Source: Verrucomicrobiota bacterium (lineage in GTDB: Bacteria > Verrucomicrobiota > Verrucomicrobiia > Verrucomicrobiales > Akkermansiaceae). Taken from it: DNA of 64,000 nucleotides. A model generated the notes under the pieces. It made no database searches, was not told where the DNA came from, and was given only the letters and a program-made list of their open reading frames with translations. The translations under genes and the position numbers were made by a program. Position 1 is the first letter of the stretch. Each line of letters begins with the position of its first letter. This document shows, one piece after another, positions 1 to 8,873 of this stretch. The DNA lies in NCBI GenBank assembly GCA_004293445.1, contig RDYP01000012.1, forward strand, positions 1-64,000, given 5' to 3'.

Positions 1-47
1 GAAGGAGGTCGTAACCCTTCAGGCCTAGATTTAGGTTAACAAACATC

Positions 48-80
48 GGGGACATGATGGCATTCGTGCCTCATGTCCCC
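48..80. terminator. strong hairpin, candidate terminator
   Basis: A 10-bp perfect stem (GGGGACATGA, 48-57, with TCATGTCCCC, 71-80) encloses a second 4-bp stem GGCA/TGCC closed by a TTCG tetraloop (63-66). Flanking T-tracts are weak on both strands. It sits just past the 3' end of the minus-strand gene at 140, so it may end that transcript or one arriving from the left. Structure is seen directly; the terminator role is inferred. Confidence 0.55.
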
Positions 81-139
81 AATCTTTGATGAAGAGCCCG
101 ATAAATTCCATTACTGGTGGATCTGGGATCCGATAGCCA

Positions 140-745
140 TTATTGGGAGGCGTTGCGGGCCCAGCGGGCGGCAGACTGGAGGATGGGAGCTTGTTCTCTA
201 AGAGCGCTGCGAATGGGGCCTAGGAGCTGGAGATAGCGTGTGAGGACACGGAGAACATCTTCGCCCATATCGCGGCTGGCGAAGAGTTCGGCACTGGGAG
301 CGGCGAAATTCAGGTCGGGCTGAAGGCTGGTCATGTCGAGATCAGCTCCGAGGTCGAAGCGGCTGAGCAGGAGTCGGCGCTCGTCGCCGCCTTGGTGCAG
401 GTGGCCATCGAGCATCCAGGTCGGGGAGCCGAGGGTGTCGGCGTGGAGGAGGGTCATCAATTTTCGCTCGATGCCCCAGAGTTCGAGCAGCCGTTCCTCG
501 CTGACCTGGGCGAGTCGAAGAAAGACAAGGTTGCGGAGGAAGGGCAGGTAGCTCGGGGGGAAGTGATTGCCGGTAAAAGAGGGAAGGTCGAAGCGCTTGA
601 TCAGGTTGAGCGCATGGATGCGGTCGCGGCCGATTTGGTGGGCGATGTCGGCGAGCGAGAGGCCGGCGCTTTTTCGGGCATCGTGGGAAGCACTCATCCG
701 GAAGTTAGAAGAGATAGAGGATGAGGCAGGGCTGTCGAGGTCCAT
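140..745 (-). CDS. hypothetical protein with HTH-like N-terminal part
   Basis: A 201-residue frame that I cannot assign to a named family. Residues about 28-52 (SLADIAHQIGRDRIHALNLI and following) read like a short helix-turn-helix of the MerR or phage-regulator kind, followed by a mostly helical Leu/Arg-rich body. No membrane segment or signal peptide is visible. The first 16 residues are Ser-rich and low in complexity, so the true start may be the ATG at 697, giving about 185 residues. It follows the small membrane-protein gene at 781-1143 on the same strand and is probably co-transcribed with it. DNA binding is only a guess from the helical pattern. Confidence 0.6.
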   Translation of the reverse strand: MDLDSPASSSISSNFRMSASHDARKSAGLSLADIAHQIGRDRIHALNLIKRFDLPSFTGNHFPPSYLPFLRNLVFLRLAQVSEERLLELWGIERKLMTLLHADTLGSPTWMLDGHLHQGGDERRLLLSRFDLGADLDMTSLQPDLNFAAPSAELFASRDMGEDVLRVLTRYLQLLGPIRSALREQAPILQSAARWARNASQ

Positions 746-780
746 CGATGCGAAAGTCCGGACTCGTGGGCGAGCGGGAT

Positions 781-1143
781 TCAGTCGTTGTGGCCGGCCT
801 TCAGGCGTTCGATGGCGATGCGTTGGCGTTCGGCAAGGAGGCAGCGGACGACCGCGATGAGAAGGATGGTGCAGAGCAGGGCGGCGGCGGCGCTGAAGGC
901 GGCGGTGGGGTCTTGGGCGAGCTTGGGTAGGGCGGGGAGGCTACGGATGCCGCCGAGAAAGGCGAGGAGTCCGGCACCGATGAAGCCGTGCCATTTCGAG
1001 CGCAGGGAGAAGAGGCCGCAGATGATCCATCCGCCGCCGAGGGTGAGTCCGCCTTGCAGCAGGGTGGGGTTGCCGCTGGTTTTGAAAGCGAGCATGCCGA
1101 GAACGGCGAGTAGGATTCCGGCGGTGAAGATCAAAGCGCGCAT
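781..1143 (-). CDS. small four-helix membrane protein (TMEM14/UPF0136-like)
   Basis: A 120-residue protein starting MRALIFTAGILLAVLGMLAF. Four hydrophobic stretches (about 3-20, 30-46, 52-68 and 84-104) have glycine-rich turns, resembling the small TMEM14/UPF0136 membrane proteins in length and layout; the family call is tentative. It ends with a charged cytoplasmic tail rich in Arg, Glu and Lys. The ATG at 1143 was chosen because hydrophobicity begins there and the upstream in-frame codons are Arg/Pro-rich and not protein-like. It is divergent from the aminotransferase gene and probably the first gene of a two-gene unit with the hypothetical protein at 140-745. Function unknown. Confidence 0.6.
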   Translation of the reverse strand: MRALIFTAGILLAVLGMLAFKTSGNPTLLQGGLTLGGGWIICGLFSLRSKWHGFIGAGLLAFLGGIRSLPALPKLAQDPTAAFSAAAALLCTILLIAVVRCLLAERQRIAIERLKAGHND

Positions 1144-1260
1144 GAGCGGAGTGTAGGCGGGGTATGCGGGAGAGGCGAAGGTAGAAATCCGGTGAAGCTG
1201 TGGGCATGGGTGGCTCGCGCGCCACTTGCAAAGTCGCGCGGCTTGTTCAGGCTTACGGGC

Positions 1261-2079
1261 GTGAGTTGGACTTGGTGCAATGGTGAATTTTTGGAGGGCC
1301 CGCTGGCGGTTTCGCCTGCGGATCGCGGCCTGACGCACGGGTATGGGTTATTTGAGACGCTGTTGGCGCTGGACGGGATGCCGGTGGCGCTGGATCTCCA
1401 TTTGGCGCGGATGCGGGCGGGGGCGGTGCGGCTTGGGTTGGATGTGGGCCAGTTGGGCGAGCGGGAGATTTGCGCGTCGATGTGCGGCTTGTTGGAGAGG
1501 TCGGGGTTCCACCGCGGACGGGCGCGGGTTCGGCTGGCGGTGAGCGCGGGGGTGGGGGATTTGCGGGACTTGGCCGGTGGGAGTGGCTCGCTGATGTGGA
1601 TGACGGTAGGTGCCTGTCCTCCTCCGCCGGAGTCGTTGGTTTTGATCACGGCGTCTTTTCCTCGCAATGAGCGCTCGCCCTTGGCGGGACTGAAATCCGC
1701 GTCGTATGTCGAGAATTTGATCGCGCTGGACGAGGCAAGACGTGCGGGTGCGGACGAGGTCGTGTTTTTCAATACCCGCGGTGAGCTTTGTGAGGCGGCG
1801 ACGGCGAATCTTTTCTTAGTTCGCGATGGTCGGATCTTCACCCCCCCGCTGTCGTCTGGGTGCCTGCCGGGGACCATGCGGGCACGAGTGATGGCTCGGA
1901 TGCCGGTGATCGAGCAACTTCTGACCGCGGCGGATCTAGCTGCTGCCGATGAAGTGTTCGTGACTTCAGCGACACGCGGAGTGGTGCCGGTGGTGAAGCT
2001 GGATGGGAGAGAGTTGCCGATGCGGGAAGTAGCACAACTTTGCAAGTTGTGCTGGGGTGGGGCGGACCTCGCTCTGTGA
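1261..2079 (+). CDS. class IV PLP aminotransferase (aminodeoxychorismate lyase-like)
   Basis: Fold-type IV PLP enzyme of about 272 residues. Visible signatures are DRGLTHGYGLFETLL near residues 21-35, the PLP lysine K145 in LKSASYVENLIALDEAR, and GELCEAATANLF for the cofactor phosphate and pyridine side. Members make 4-aminobenzoate from aminodeoxychorismate (PabC) or transaminate branched-chain or D-amino acids; the short length and single-gene setting favour the PabC-like group but do not decide it. The GTG at 1261 (VSWTWCNGEF) fits the family start; a GTG at 1192 would add 23 unlikely residues. The last 16 or so residues are encoded by a palindromic repeat (2031-2053 and beyond), so the native C-terminus seems to have been replaced. 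Confidence 0.85.
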   Translation: MSWTWCNGEFLEGPLAVSPADRGLTHGYGLFETLLALDGMPVALDLHLARMRAGAVRLGLDVGQLGEREICASMCGLLERSGFHRGRARVRLAVSAGVGDLRDLAGGSGSLMWMTVGACPPPPESLVLITASFPRNERSPLAGLKSASYVENLIALDEARRAGADEVVFFNTRGELCEAATANLFLVRDGRIFTPPLSSGCLPGTMRARVMARMPVIEQLLTAADLAAADEVFVTSATRGVVPVVKLDGRELPMREVAQLCKLCWGGADLAL

Positions 2080-2225
2080 CTTCTTGGTATTTTGGTGAGG
2101 GGGGCCGTTCAGGGACACAACGTGCAACGTTGTGCTACTTGCGTTTGGGGCGGACCTCGCTTCGTGACTTTTTGGTATTCTGGTGAGGCGGGCCGTTTTG
2201 GGACACAACGTGCAGCGTTGTGCTA
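2031..2225. repeat. tandem palindrome repeat array, 88-bp period
   Basis: Three related palindromes occur in a row: AGCACAACTT-TGC-AAGTTGTGCT (2031-2053), CACAACGT-GCA-ACGTTGTG (2116-2134) and CACAACG-TGCAG-CGTTGTG (2204-2222). Between them a near-identical segment beginning GGGGCGGACCTCGCT is repeated at 2059 and 2147, an 88-bp period with a few differences. The array encodes the C-terminus of the aminotransferase and supplies the stop codon (complement of CTA, 2223-2225) of the convergent Ldh2 gene. It resembles REP-type intergenic elements; whether copies lie elsewhere in the genome cannot be seen here. Confidence 0.85.
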
Positions 2226-3299
2226 CATTGGCAGCAGCGGTGCCGCACCGATTTCCTCGGCGAGTTCTTTGAACTCTTCCAGCTCCGCCGCGGTGAAATG
2301 GAGGCCACCGGCGTCGTCGGAGCGCTTGCGGGCCTCGGCTTCGAATTGTCCGGGCAGGACGCAGCCTTCATTGCCGTGGCCGAAGATGTCGCCGAGAACG
2401 GATTTGAGATTTTCCATCTGATCGCGGCCCCGGGCGAAGGCGCCGCCTGAGATCGCATCGGGGTGGATCACTTGGAAGTAAAAGGCGGTGCCCGTTTTTT
2501 CGTCCGCGGGAGCCAGCGCCGGCCGACCGCGGAGGGTGGGCATGGAACCCCCGATCAGCGCGGCATAGAGCTCGTTGATCAGGCACATCGCGTAACCTTT
2601 GTGGGCACCGAAGGGCAGTAGCGCGGCGACTTGGTTTGGGTCGTTGGTCGGCTGGCCGTCCTTGTCAACTGCGGCTCCGGGCGGGAGTTGCTTGCCCTCG
2701 CGCTTGAGCGCTTGGACCCGGCCCATGGCCACGGTCGAGGTCGCCCAATCGCTCACCACCGGGAAGCCGAGGGCGGCGGTGGTGGGGAAGCCCCAAGAGT
2801 GGGGATTGGTGCCGAGGGTGGGGAACTTGCCGCCGAAGGGCACGACTTCGGCGAGGGCGGAAGTGCAATTGGTGTAGGCGATGTAGCCTCGCTCGGCGGC
2901 TTCCATGACGTAGCCGCCGCCCCACAGGTAGTGGAAGGCGTTGTCCACGCTGACTTGGCCGATGCCATACTGGTCGGCGAGTTCGATGCAGCGTTCGATC
3001 GCCCGATAGGCGACGCTTTGGCCGAGCTTGCGGTTGGAATTCCAGATCTCCGAGCCGGGGAAGCGCGATGGTATGACCTCGATTTCCGCGCCGGGGACGC
3101 ACCCTCCGACCGCGCTGCCGAAGAGATGATCGAGATGCAGGGCCTTGAGCGCGTGGTGGGTGCGGATCCCGTGGCGCGCTGCCTCGGCCGCCAGCTTGGC
3201 TCCTTCCGCGGCTTCGTCGGCGGTGAATCCGCGCGAGCGGTAGGCAGCTTCAACGAGTTGGTCGTGGGCGGCGCGGGAAACGGTGAGGAATTCGGACAT
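2223..3299 (-). CDS. Ldh2-family NAD(P)-dependent malate/lactate-type dehydrogenase
   Basis: A 358-residue protein of the type 2 malate/L-lactate dehydrogenase fold (Ldh2/YbiC/YiaK/AllD group), which oxidises 2-hydroxyacids or reduces 2-oxoacids. Family marks are the N-terminal AARHGIRTHHALKALHLDHL helix with its conserved His, GGKFPTLGTNPHSWGFPT in the nucleotide-binding part, DWATSTVAMGRV, and LLPFGAHKGYAMCLINE. Length is normal. The substrate cannot be told from sequence: malate, lactate, sulfolactate, ureidoglycolate and diketogulonate all have family members. The ATG follows a CCGCAGCC context typical of this window. Its stop codon lies in the repeat array at 2031-2225. It is divergent from smc with a 258-bp gap. 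Confidence 0.88.
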   Translation of the reverse strand: MSEFLTVSRAAHDQLVEAAYRSRGFTADEAAEGAKLAAEAARHGIRTHHALKALHLDHLFGSAVGGCVPGAEIEVIPSRFPGSEIWNSNRKLGQSVAYRAIERCIELADQYGIGQVSVDNAFHYLWGGGYVMEAAERGYIAYTNCTSALAEVVPFGGKFPTLGTNPHSWGFPTTAALGFPVVSDWATSTVAMGRVQALKREGKQLPPGAAVDKDGQPTNDPNQVAALLPFGAHKGYAMCLINELYAALIGGSMPTLRGRPALAPADEKTGTAFYFQVIHPDAISGGAFARGRDQMENLKSVLGDIFGHGNEGCVLPGQFEAEARKRSDDAGGLHFTAAELEEFKELAEEIGAAPLLPM

Positions 3300-3557
3300 G
3301 GCTGCGGGAAAAGGCTTTGCTGGCAGGGAGACAAGGCCGACTTGTCTGACAACTCAAGTGCCGAATCCGTCCGCCTTCTTGCAGAATCCTTTGGAATCCT
3401 TAAAGTTCACAAACCTCAATATGCGGTGTCCTATTTTTGATTCGGATACCATATGTAGTGCGAATGTCGCCTGAAGCTTCCCGCTCCCCAATTTCGGGGT
3501 AGGATCGGAGACGTTCGGAATCCCTCCCGGACGCAATTTCTCACCCGCTTCTGTCGC

Positions 3558-6500
3558 ATGTATCTCAAGTCCCTCGAAATGTATGGCTTCAAGTCCTTCG
3601 CGGATAAGACGAAGATCGAATTCCACCAAGGGGTGACGGGGATTGTCGGTCCGAATGGCTGTGGGAAATCGAATGTGGTCGATGCGATCCGCTGGGTGTT
3701 GGGCGAGACATCGGCCAAGGCTCTGCGCGGCGGTGAGATGGCGGACGTCATTTTCAACGGCACCGAGAAGCGCAAGCCGCTGGGGATGGCTGAGGTTACG
3801 ATGACGATGGCGGACTGCGAGCAGGCCTTGAAGGTCGACTACAATGAGGTCTCGCTGACCCGACGAGTGTTCCGCGACGGGAAGTCGGAGTATCGGATCA
3901 ATGGGACCTTGTGTCGTTTGAAGGATATCCATGACCTGTTGATGGACACGGGTATCGGTCGCACCGCTTATTCGATCATGGCGCAGGGGCAGATCGACCA
4001 GATCCTCTCGTCGAAGCCCGAGGAAAGGCGGATGGTTTTCGAGGAAGCGGCTGGGATCACCAAATACAAGCGCGAGAAAAAGGAGGCGCTGCGGAAGCTG
4101 GAGTTCACCGAGGCGAATTTGTTGCGGGTGTCGGACGTGCTCGCCGAGCAGGAACGGCGGATGAACTCGCTCAAACGCCAGGTTGCCAAGGCCCGGCGTT
4201 ATCAGGCGCTGGCCGGCGACGTCCGGATTCTGGACACCCATCTCGGGCACAAGCGTTTCGTCGAATTCAGTGCCGAGCGCGACGAGTTGCGGACCTCGAT
4301 CCGTTCGTTGGAGGCGACCGAGGCCGAGCTTGAGCGGTTGATGGCTCCGAAGGAAGAAGCGGTGGCGGATGCGCGGCTGGATGCTCGGAATTTCGAGCAG
4401 GAGTTGGCGGACCTTCGTCAGCAGCTCAATGCGCATCGCAACCAACTTGCTGCCGCGCAGGGGCGTGTCGCTTTCAACGAAGAGCGCAAGGCCGAGCTGG
4501 AAGGCCGGATTTTCCAGAATCGCGAGGAGATCGAGACGACTCGCGAGAAGCTCGCGCAGCAGGAGTTCGATGTGGTCGCGGCGAATGAGGCTCTGGAGCA
4601 GCTCGCCCGAAGGATCGCGGAGCAGGAGATTCAGCTCGCGGATCAGGAGGAGCGGACCCGGATGGCACGCGGCGGTCGTGAGGAGATCGAGGCCCAGCTG
4701 AGGGAGGCTCGCGCGGAGGCGAATCGCGCGCAGACGATCATCGCTTCCACGCAGGCAAGGATCGAGAGTTCGCTGGCTCAGCTTGAGACGAGCCGCGAGC
4801 GCGCCCGGATGTTGGCCGACGAAGAGCAGCGCTTGAGCCTGGAGAGTGAGGAAGCTTTGGAGCAGCGAAACCGGATCGTCGCCGAGCTTGAGGAGCACTC
4901 GGCCCGCAGTGCCGAGCTGGAGGAGGCATTCAACAGAGCGGAGCGGACTTACCAGCACACGCGGGGTGATCTTGACGCCTCGCGCGCGGCGGCGATCGAG
5001 GCCAACAAGGTGCTGGCGCAGCGTGCGTCGCGATTTCAAGTCGTCCGTCAACTCGTCGCGAGCGGCGAGGGTTTCCAAAAAGGCACGCGCAAGGTGCTGG
5101 ATGGCTTGGACGACGCGGATCGTTTCAAGCCCGGGATTCACGGGGTTCTGGCCGGTTTCATCGAAGCGGACCGGACTTGCGCGCGGGCGATCGAGACAGC
5201 GCTCGGTGGTCACTTGCAAGCGGTGCTGGTATCGGATGAAAAGCTGGCGGATGCCATCGTCTCGCGACTCACCGAGAAGCGGCTCGGCCAGGCGGCCATC
5301 TTGCCTGAGACTTTCGTCGGGCACTCGGTCGGCACCCAGATGGAAGCATTGCCAGAAGGTGCGATCGGCTGGGCGCTGGACAAGGTGAAGTCGGACCCGC
5401 GCGTATCGCGAGTGATCGAGCGGCTGCTGGAGAAAGTCCTGATCGTTCCGAACTTCGCCACGGCTCTGCGTCTGCGTGCGGTGATGCCTGATGTGACGAT
5501 GGTCACCCAGGCGGGTGAACTGTTGGGTGCCGAGGGCGTCATTCACGGCGGCGACGCGGGCGAAGGGAATGTTTCAGTGCTGGAGCTTCAGAACGAGGTC
5601 CGGGACTTGGAGATTGAGGTGGGCGGCCTGACCGAGGCGGAGGCCGTGGCTCGTCAGCGGGTAACGGATTTGGAAGCTCAGCTCGGGCGTTTGCAGGAAG
5701 AGGTGGAGGCCAGTCGTGAACGGGTACAGCGTCACAAGGTGGAGCTTTCCACCCTGCAAGGCCAACTGACCTTGGCGAGCCGCGAGGTGGAGAGTGTGCA
5801 GACCAAGCTCGAGAACGTCCGCTGGGAACGTGGCGAACTTGAGAGCCGTGAGCAGCTGGTCCACGATAGCCGTAGTAGTTTGGAAGCCGAGCTCGCGATG
5901 GTACGCGAGCGGCTGGAAGGTCATGAGGAAGACCAGCGACGCTTGCAGTCGCAAGTGGAAGCGTCGCAGCGGGATGAGGCGGAGTTGCAGCAGGCATTGA
6001 ACGAGCTACGCACTTCGTTGGCGGTCGAGCGCCAAGCAAAGCAGGCTGCGGAAGCCCAGCAGCAGCCGATGGAGGCTCGTTTGAGCGAGTTGCGTGAGCT
6101 TTCGATCCGCCGCGAGACGGAGATCGAGTCTTTCGTCCAACGGATCGAGTCCGCTGCGGCCGAAAACGCAAGGCTGGCCGAGGAGGTGGAGACGCATCAG
6201 GCGGAGGCGGAAGATTTGACCGTGGAGATCGAATCCCGGTCCGGTCGCCGCAATGAATTGATCGAAGCGATCGATCGAGCGGAGGCGGAACTGTCGGAGT
6301 CCCGTCGTCGTTATGCAAAGGCATCCGAACAGCGTGGCCGCGAGGAGGTGGCGGTGACCAAGATCGAGCTCCGCTTGGAGAGTCTGGTCACGACGATTTT
6401 GGAGCGTCATCAGGTCGAACTCGCCGCCTTCGAGCCGGACGCCCACGCTCTGCTGGCCTGCATTGCCTCGCAGAAGTCTCAGCAGGCGAGTGGCGGCAGG

Positions 6501-7340
6501 CAGAGTTTCGTCGAGAGCGAGGATGGCGATGACGAGGAACCGGCGATCATCGTGGTCGATGCCTCAAAGTCGGTGGAGGAAGTTCCCGCGATACCCGGTG
6601 AAATGGCCGGCGAGCCGGATTGGAATTTCGTGGAGTCGGTGGTGAGTGATCTGAAGCGTCGGCTGGATTCGATGGGTCCGGTGAATCTTGACGCGATCGA
6701 GGAGTATGAGGAACTGGAGGAACGCTACAACGAGGTGCGTTCCAACTACGACGACCTCGTAAGTTCGAAGGCGAACCTGATCGAGGTGATCGAGAAGATC
6801 AATGAAGAGACGAGGCGTCGTTTCAGTGAGACCTTCGCGCAGGTGAAGCTGAATTTCCGCGACATGTTCAAGGAACTCTTCGGCGAGAAGGGGCAGGCGG
6901 ACCTGATGCTGGTGGATGAGAACGATCCATTGGAGTCGGGTATCGAGGTGATTGCCAAGCCGCCGGGCAAGAAGTTGCAGAGCATTTCGCTGCTTTCGGG
7001 CGGCGAGAGATCGATGACCGCCGTCGCGCTGCTGTTTTCGATCTACATGATCAAGCCGAGTCCCTTCTGCGTGCTCGACGAGCTCGATGCGCCCCTGGAC
7101 GAGTCGAACATCAATCGTTTTGTCAAAGTGCTGGATCGCTTCATCGACAACAGTCAGTTCATCATCGTGACCCACTCCAAGCGCACCATGGCGCGGGCGG
7201 ATGTGATGTATGGAGTGACGATGGAAGAGTTCGGCGTGTCCAAGCCGGTCGGCATGCGTCTGACCAGCAGCGAAGACGTGGCATCGAAAGGCGAAGCTCG
7301 AACGGCGGCGCAGAAGGCGGCCTTGAGGCTGGATGCCTGA
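3558..7340 (+). CDS. smc: chromosome segregation ATPase SMC
   Basis: A 1260-residue structural-maintenance-of-chromosomes protein that forms the arms and ATPase heads of bacterial condensin. The head begins MYLKSLEMYGFKSFADKT with Walker A GPNGCGKSN at 31-39. Two long coiled-coil arms flank a hinge at about 523-663 (starting FKPGIHGVLAGFIEADR). The C-terminal head carries LLSGGERS (about 1145) and Walker B CVLDELDAPLDE (about 1171). An acidic, low-complexity insert sits at about 985-1025 before the second head, rich in Glu and Asp; it looks like a lineage-specific linker. No scpA or scpB is adjacent. The gene stands alone between a divergent dehydrogenase and a terminator, and its ATG has no Shine-Dalgarno sequence. 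Confidence 0.97.
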   Translation: MYLKSLEMYGFKSFADKTKIEFHQGVTGIVGPNGCGKSNVVDAIRWVLGETSAKALRGGEMADVIFNGTEKRKPLGMAEVTMTMADCEQALKVDYNEVSLTRRVFRDGKSEYRINGTLCRLKDIHDLLMDTGIGRTAYSIMAQGQIDQILSSKPEERRMVFEEAAGITKYKREKKEALRKLEFTEANLLRVSDVLAEQERRMNSLKRQVAKARRYQALAGDVRILDTHLGHKRFVEFSAERDELRTSIRSLEATEAELERLMAPKEEAVADARLDARNFEQELADLRQQLNAHRNQLAAAQGRVAFNEERKAELEGRIFQNREEIETTREKLAQQEFDVVAANEALEQLARRIAEQEIQLADQEERTRMARGGREEIEAQLREARAEANRAQTIIASTQARIESSLAQLETSRERARMLADEEQRLSLESEEALEQRNRIVAELEEHSARSAELEEAFNRAERTYQHTRGDLDASRAAAIEANKVLAQRASRFQVVRQLVASGEGFQKGTRKVLDGLDDADRFKPGIHGVLAGFIEADRTCARAIETALGGHLQAVLVSDEKLADAIVSRLTEKRLGQAAILPETFVGHSVGTQMEALPEGAIGWALDKVKSDPRVSRVIERLLEKVLIVPNFATALRLRAVMPDVTMVTQAGELLGAEGVIHGGDAGEGNVSVLELQNEVRDLEIEVGGLTEAEAVARQRVTDLEAQLGRLQEEVEASRERVQRHKVELSTLQGQLTLASREVESVQTKLENVRWERGELESREQLVHDSRSSLEAELAMVRERLEGHEEDQRRLQSQVEASQRDEAELQQALNELRTSLAVERQAKQAAEAQQQPMEARLSELRELSIRRETEIESFVQRIESAAAENARLAEEVETHQAEAEDLTVEIESRSGRRNELIEAIDRAEAELSESRRRYAKASEQRGREEVAVTKIELRLESLVTTILERHQVELAAFEPDAHALLACIASQKSQQASGGRQSFVESEDGDDEEPAIIVVDASKSVEEVPAIPGEMAGEPDWNFVESVVSDLKRRLDSMGPVNLDAIEEYEELEERYNEVRSNYDDLVSSKANLIEVIEKINEETRRRFSETFAQVKLNFRDMFKELFGEKGQADLMLVDENDPLESGIEVIAKPPGKKLQSISLLSGGERSMTAVALLFSIYMIKPSPFCVLDELDAPLDESNINRFVKVLDRFIDNSQFIIVTHSKRTMARADVMYGVTMEEFGVSKPVGMRLTSSEDVASKGEARTAAQKAALRLDA

Positions 7341-7372
7341 TTTTTCAGAGATTCTTCCGACAGAAGAGGGAT

Positions 7373-7424
7373 GGGGGACGGTGTGCGACCTGAGTGGGTT
7401 TGCTTGCCGTCCCCCGAATTTTTT
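7373..7424 (+). terminator. Rho-independent terminator of smc
   Basis: A 9-bp perfect stem GGGGGACGG (7373-7381) and CCGTCCCCC (7407-7415) with a 25-nt loop is followed by GAATTTTTT. It lies 33 bp past the smc stop codon and before the convergent L,D-transpeptidase-like gene. The loop is longer than usual, which lowers certainty a little. Confidence 0.7.
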
Positions 7425-7455
7425 GTGCGCGGTGGAGGTCGGAAAGCGGGAGCCG

Positions 7456-8178
7456 CTACGGCAATTTCCACGCCGCTTTTTTGGCTCGGTAGTCGGCTTC
7501 TGGCAGGAGCACGTAGAGAGGTTGTTGGGTGGGGTCGATCCACGCGATGAGGTCGCGGAGTTTCGGTTCGTCCATCGTGGTGCAGCCGGCGGTTGGCTTG
7601 GTCCCGCCGCCGCGCCAGATGTGGAAGAAGATGGCGCTGCCCTTTCCGGGCACGATTTTCGGCGGGGCGTTGTGGGCGATGAAGAGCTTGAGCGAGTGGG
7701 GGTAGTCGTTTTGCTTCATCTGCTGCTTCTTTTCCCACGGCGTCGTGGGATCGCGGTTGATGACGAGGTGTTTGTTGTAACTGGGCGAGGCGGGGTCCTC
7801 GACCCAGAGATCGCGCGGGGTGACTTGGCGGTAAAAGAGTCTGGGGTGCCGTTGGATTTTCGGATGGCTGCCCCAGGCTCCGCCGATGCGGAAGACGCCG
7901 GCGGGGGAGCGCAGGTCGCCTTCGTTCTTCACGGTGGTTCCGGAGGCCAGCGGGTGGAGACCGAGGCCCCAGACGAGGCCGTTTTTGCCGAGTCGGCCTT
8001 GCCAGGGACCGCGTGCCTTGATCCATCGGTCACCTCGTTTTTCGTAGGCGGAGAGGGTGACGCTGGAGCTGTTCCAATCCCTCGCCGTGCCGACGATGCA
8101 CTGTGTCGAGGCAGCGGGTAGTTCGAACGAGGATAGCGGCAAGGCCAGAACGAGCAGCGTCAGGAGCGTACGAAACAT
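7456..8178 (-). CDS. exported L,D-transpeptidase (YkuD)-like protein
   Basis: A 240-residue protein with signal peptide MFRTLLTLLVLALPLSSFEL and a YkuD-type domain. The catalytic block reads HIWRGGGTKPTAGCTTMDEP, with H186 and the nucleophile C199 in the family pattern HxxxG...(S/T)xGC. Such enzymes build 3-3 peptidoglycan cross-links or attach proteins to peptide stems in the periplasm. The internal GDLRSPAGVFRIGGAWG is also typical of this branch, which belongs to the YkuD subgroup annotated as L,D-transpeptidase catalytic-domain proteins. The ATG at 8178 puts the signal peptide at the N-terminus; an ATG at 8190 adds four residues. It is convergent with smc and no partner gene is adjacent. 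Confidence 0.85.
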   Translation of the reverse strand: MFRTLLTLLVLALPLSSFELPAASTQCIVGTARDWNSSSVTLSAYEKRGDRWIKARGPWQGRLGKNGLVWGLGLHPLASGTTVKNEGDLRSPAGVFRIGGAWGSHPKIQRHPRLFYRQVTPRDLWVEDPASPSYNKHLVINRDPTTPWEKKQQMKQNDYPHSLKLFIAHNAPPKIVPGKGSAIFFHIWRGGGTKPTAGCTTMDEPKLRDLIAWIDPTQQPLYVLLPEADYRAKKAAWKLP

Positions 8179-8369
8179 CGCCGTGAGCATGACGGGCGCG
8201 GAGAATCGCGCAACTTCCCATGTGGCTGGCGCTTGAGATCCGGTCTTTATGGATTCGTGAGACGGTCGCCGAATCCGGGTCGTCATGCCGCGGGATCAGC
8301 GGCCTGCGGGATTGTGCGTCGTTATTCGTCGCACACAGGTCCCAAGCGGGCCTCGTTTGAGTAAGAAAG

Positions 8370-8441
8370 TAGTCCCGACAGGAATCGAACCTGTACCTAC
8401 GGCTTCGGAGGCCATCGTCCTATCCATTGGACTACGGGACC
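8370..8441 (-). tRNA. tRNA-Arg (anticodon CCG)
   Basis: The minus strand folds as a full cloverleaf: acceptor GGTCCCG/CGGGACT, D-arm GTCC/GGAC with loop AATGGATA, anticodon stem ATGGC/GCCGT with loop CTCCGAA (anticodon CCG, reading CGG Arg) and T-arm ACAGG/CCTGT with loop TTCGATT. The discriminator is A and the 3' CCA is not encoded. The first acceptor pair is G1-U72 rather than a Watson-Crick pair. Confidence 0.95.
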
Positions 8442-8521
8442 AAAAAACGACGATGAGGTCGTCTGCGGCGGGGCTGAAGGTAGTGGGTGGCTGCGAAGCT
8501 TGGCAAGGAGAACCTATCGGA

Positions 8522-8827
8522 TCAGTGCTGCCCGCGAGCTTGCATTTCAGCTTCCTCCTCGTGGGAGTGGATCTGCAGGCTGGCGTTGATGGCCTCGCGT
8601 TCGGTGATGGATTTCAGCACGCCGCGGATGGCGGAGGCGCTGAAGCCATTGCGGCCGATAAGCAGGGCGACATCGGATTGTCGAAGAACGAGTTTGAAGC
8701 GGAGACGCTTTGGGCCGAGTTCGGTGACCTTCAGTTGGGCCTCAGCCGGGAACTCGATGAACTGCACGGCGACGTACTGGAGGAAATTCCGGATTTGATC
8801 GGTGACCCGCTGCATGGGGTGGATCAT
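8522..8827 (-). CDS. KH-domain RNA-binding protein (KhpA-like)
   Basis: A 101-residue protein with one KH domain: the GxxG loop is in ALLIGRNGFSASAIRGVLKS (about 55-74), the usual KhpA/YlqC layout. KhpA proteins bind RNA and, with KhpB, affect cell elongation and division in Gram-positives; the role here is unknown. It is longer than typical KhpA (about 76-80 residues), with a Glu-rich C-terminal extension (HSHEEEAEMQARGQH). The ATG at 8827 is preferred; an ATG at 8815 would remove four residues. It lies just after the bioF gene on the same strand with a gap of about 46 bp, so it may be last in the dacA-like/bioF unit. Confidence 0.78.
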   Translation of the reverse strand: MIHPMQRVTDQIRNFLQYVAVQFIEFPAEAQLKVTELGPKRLRFKLVLRQSDVALLIGRNGFSASAIRGVLKSITEREAINASLQIHSHEEEAEMQARGQH

Positions 8828-8873
8828 GCCTCGATCGGGTCGGAGAGCAAGGGCGGAAGCATTGGAGAGCCCG

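Noticed and set aside
1-20. GAAGGAGGTCGTAAC at the window start, reminiscent of a 16S rRNA 3' end or a strong Shine-Dalgarno site
   Set aside because: The order of bases does not match either strand of the 16S 3' end beyond short words, and no start codon follows at useful distance.
3354-5546. A 730-codon minus-strand open frame inside smc
   Set aside because: It is antisense to a clear SMC head, arm and hinge; its Leu/Arg/His-rich composition is the shadow of GC-rich codons.
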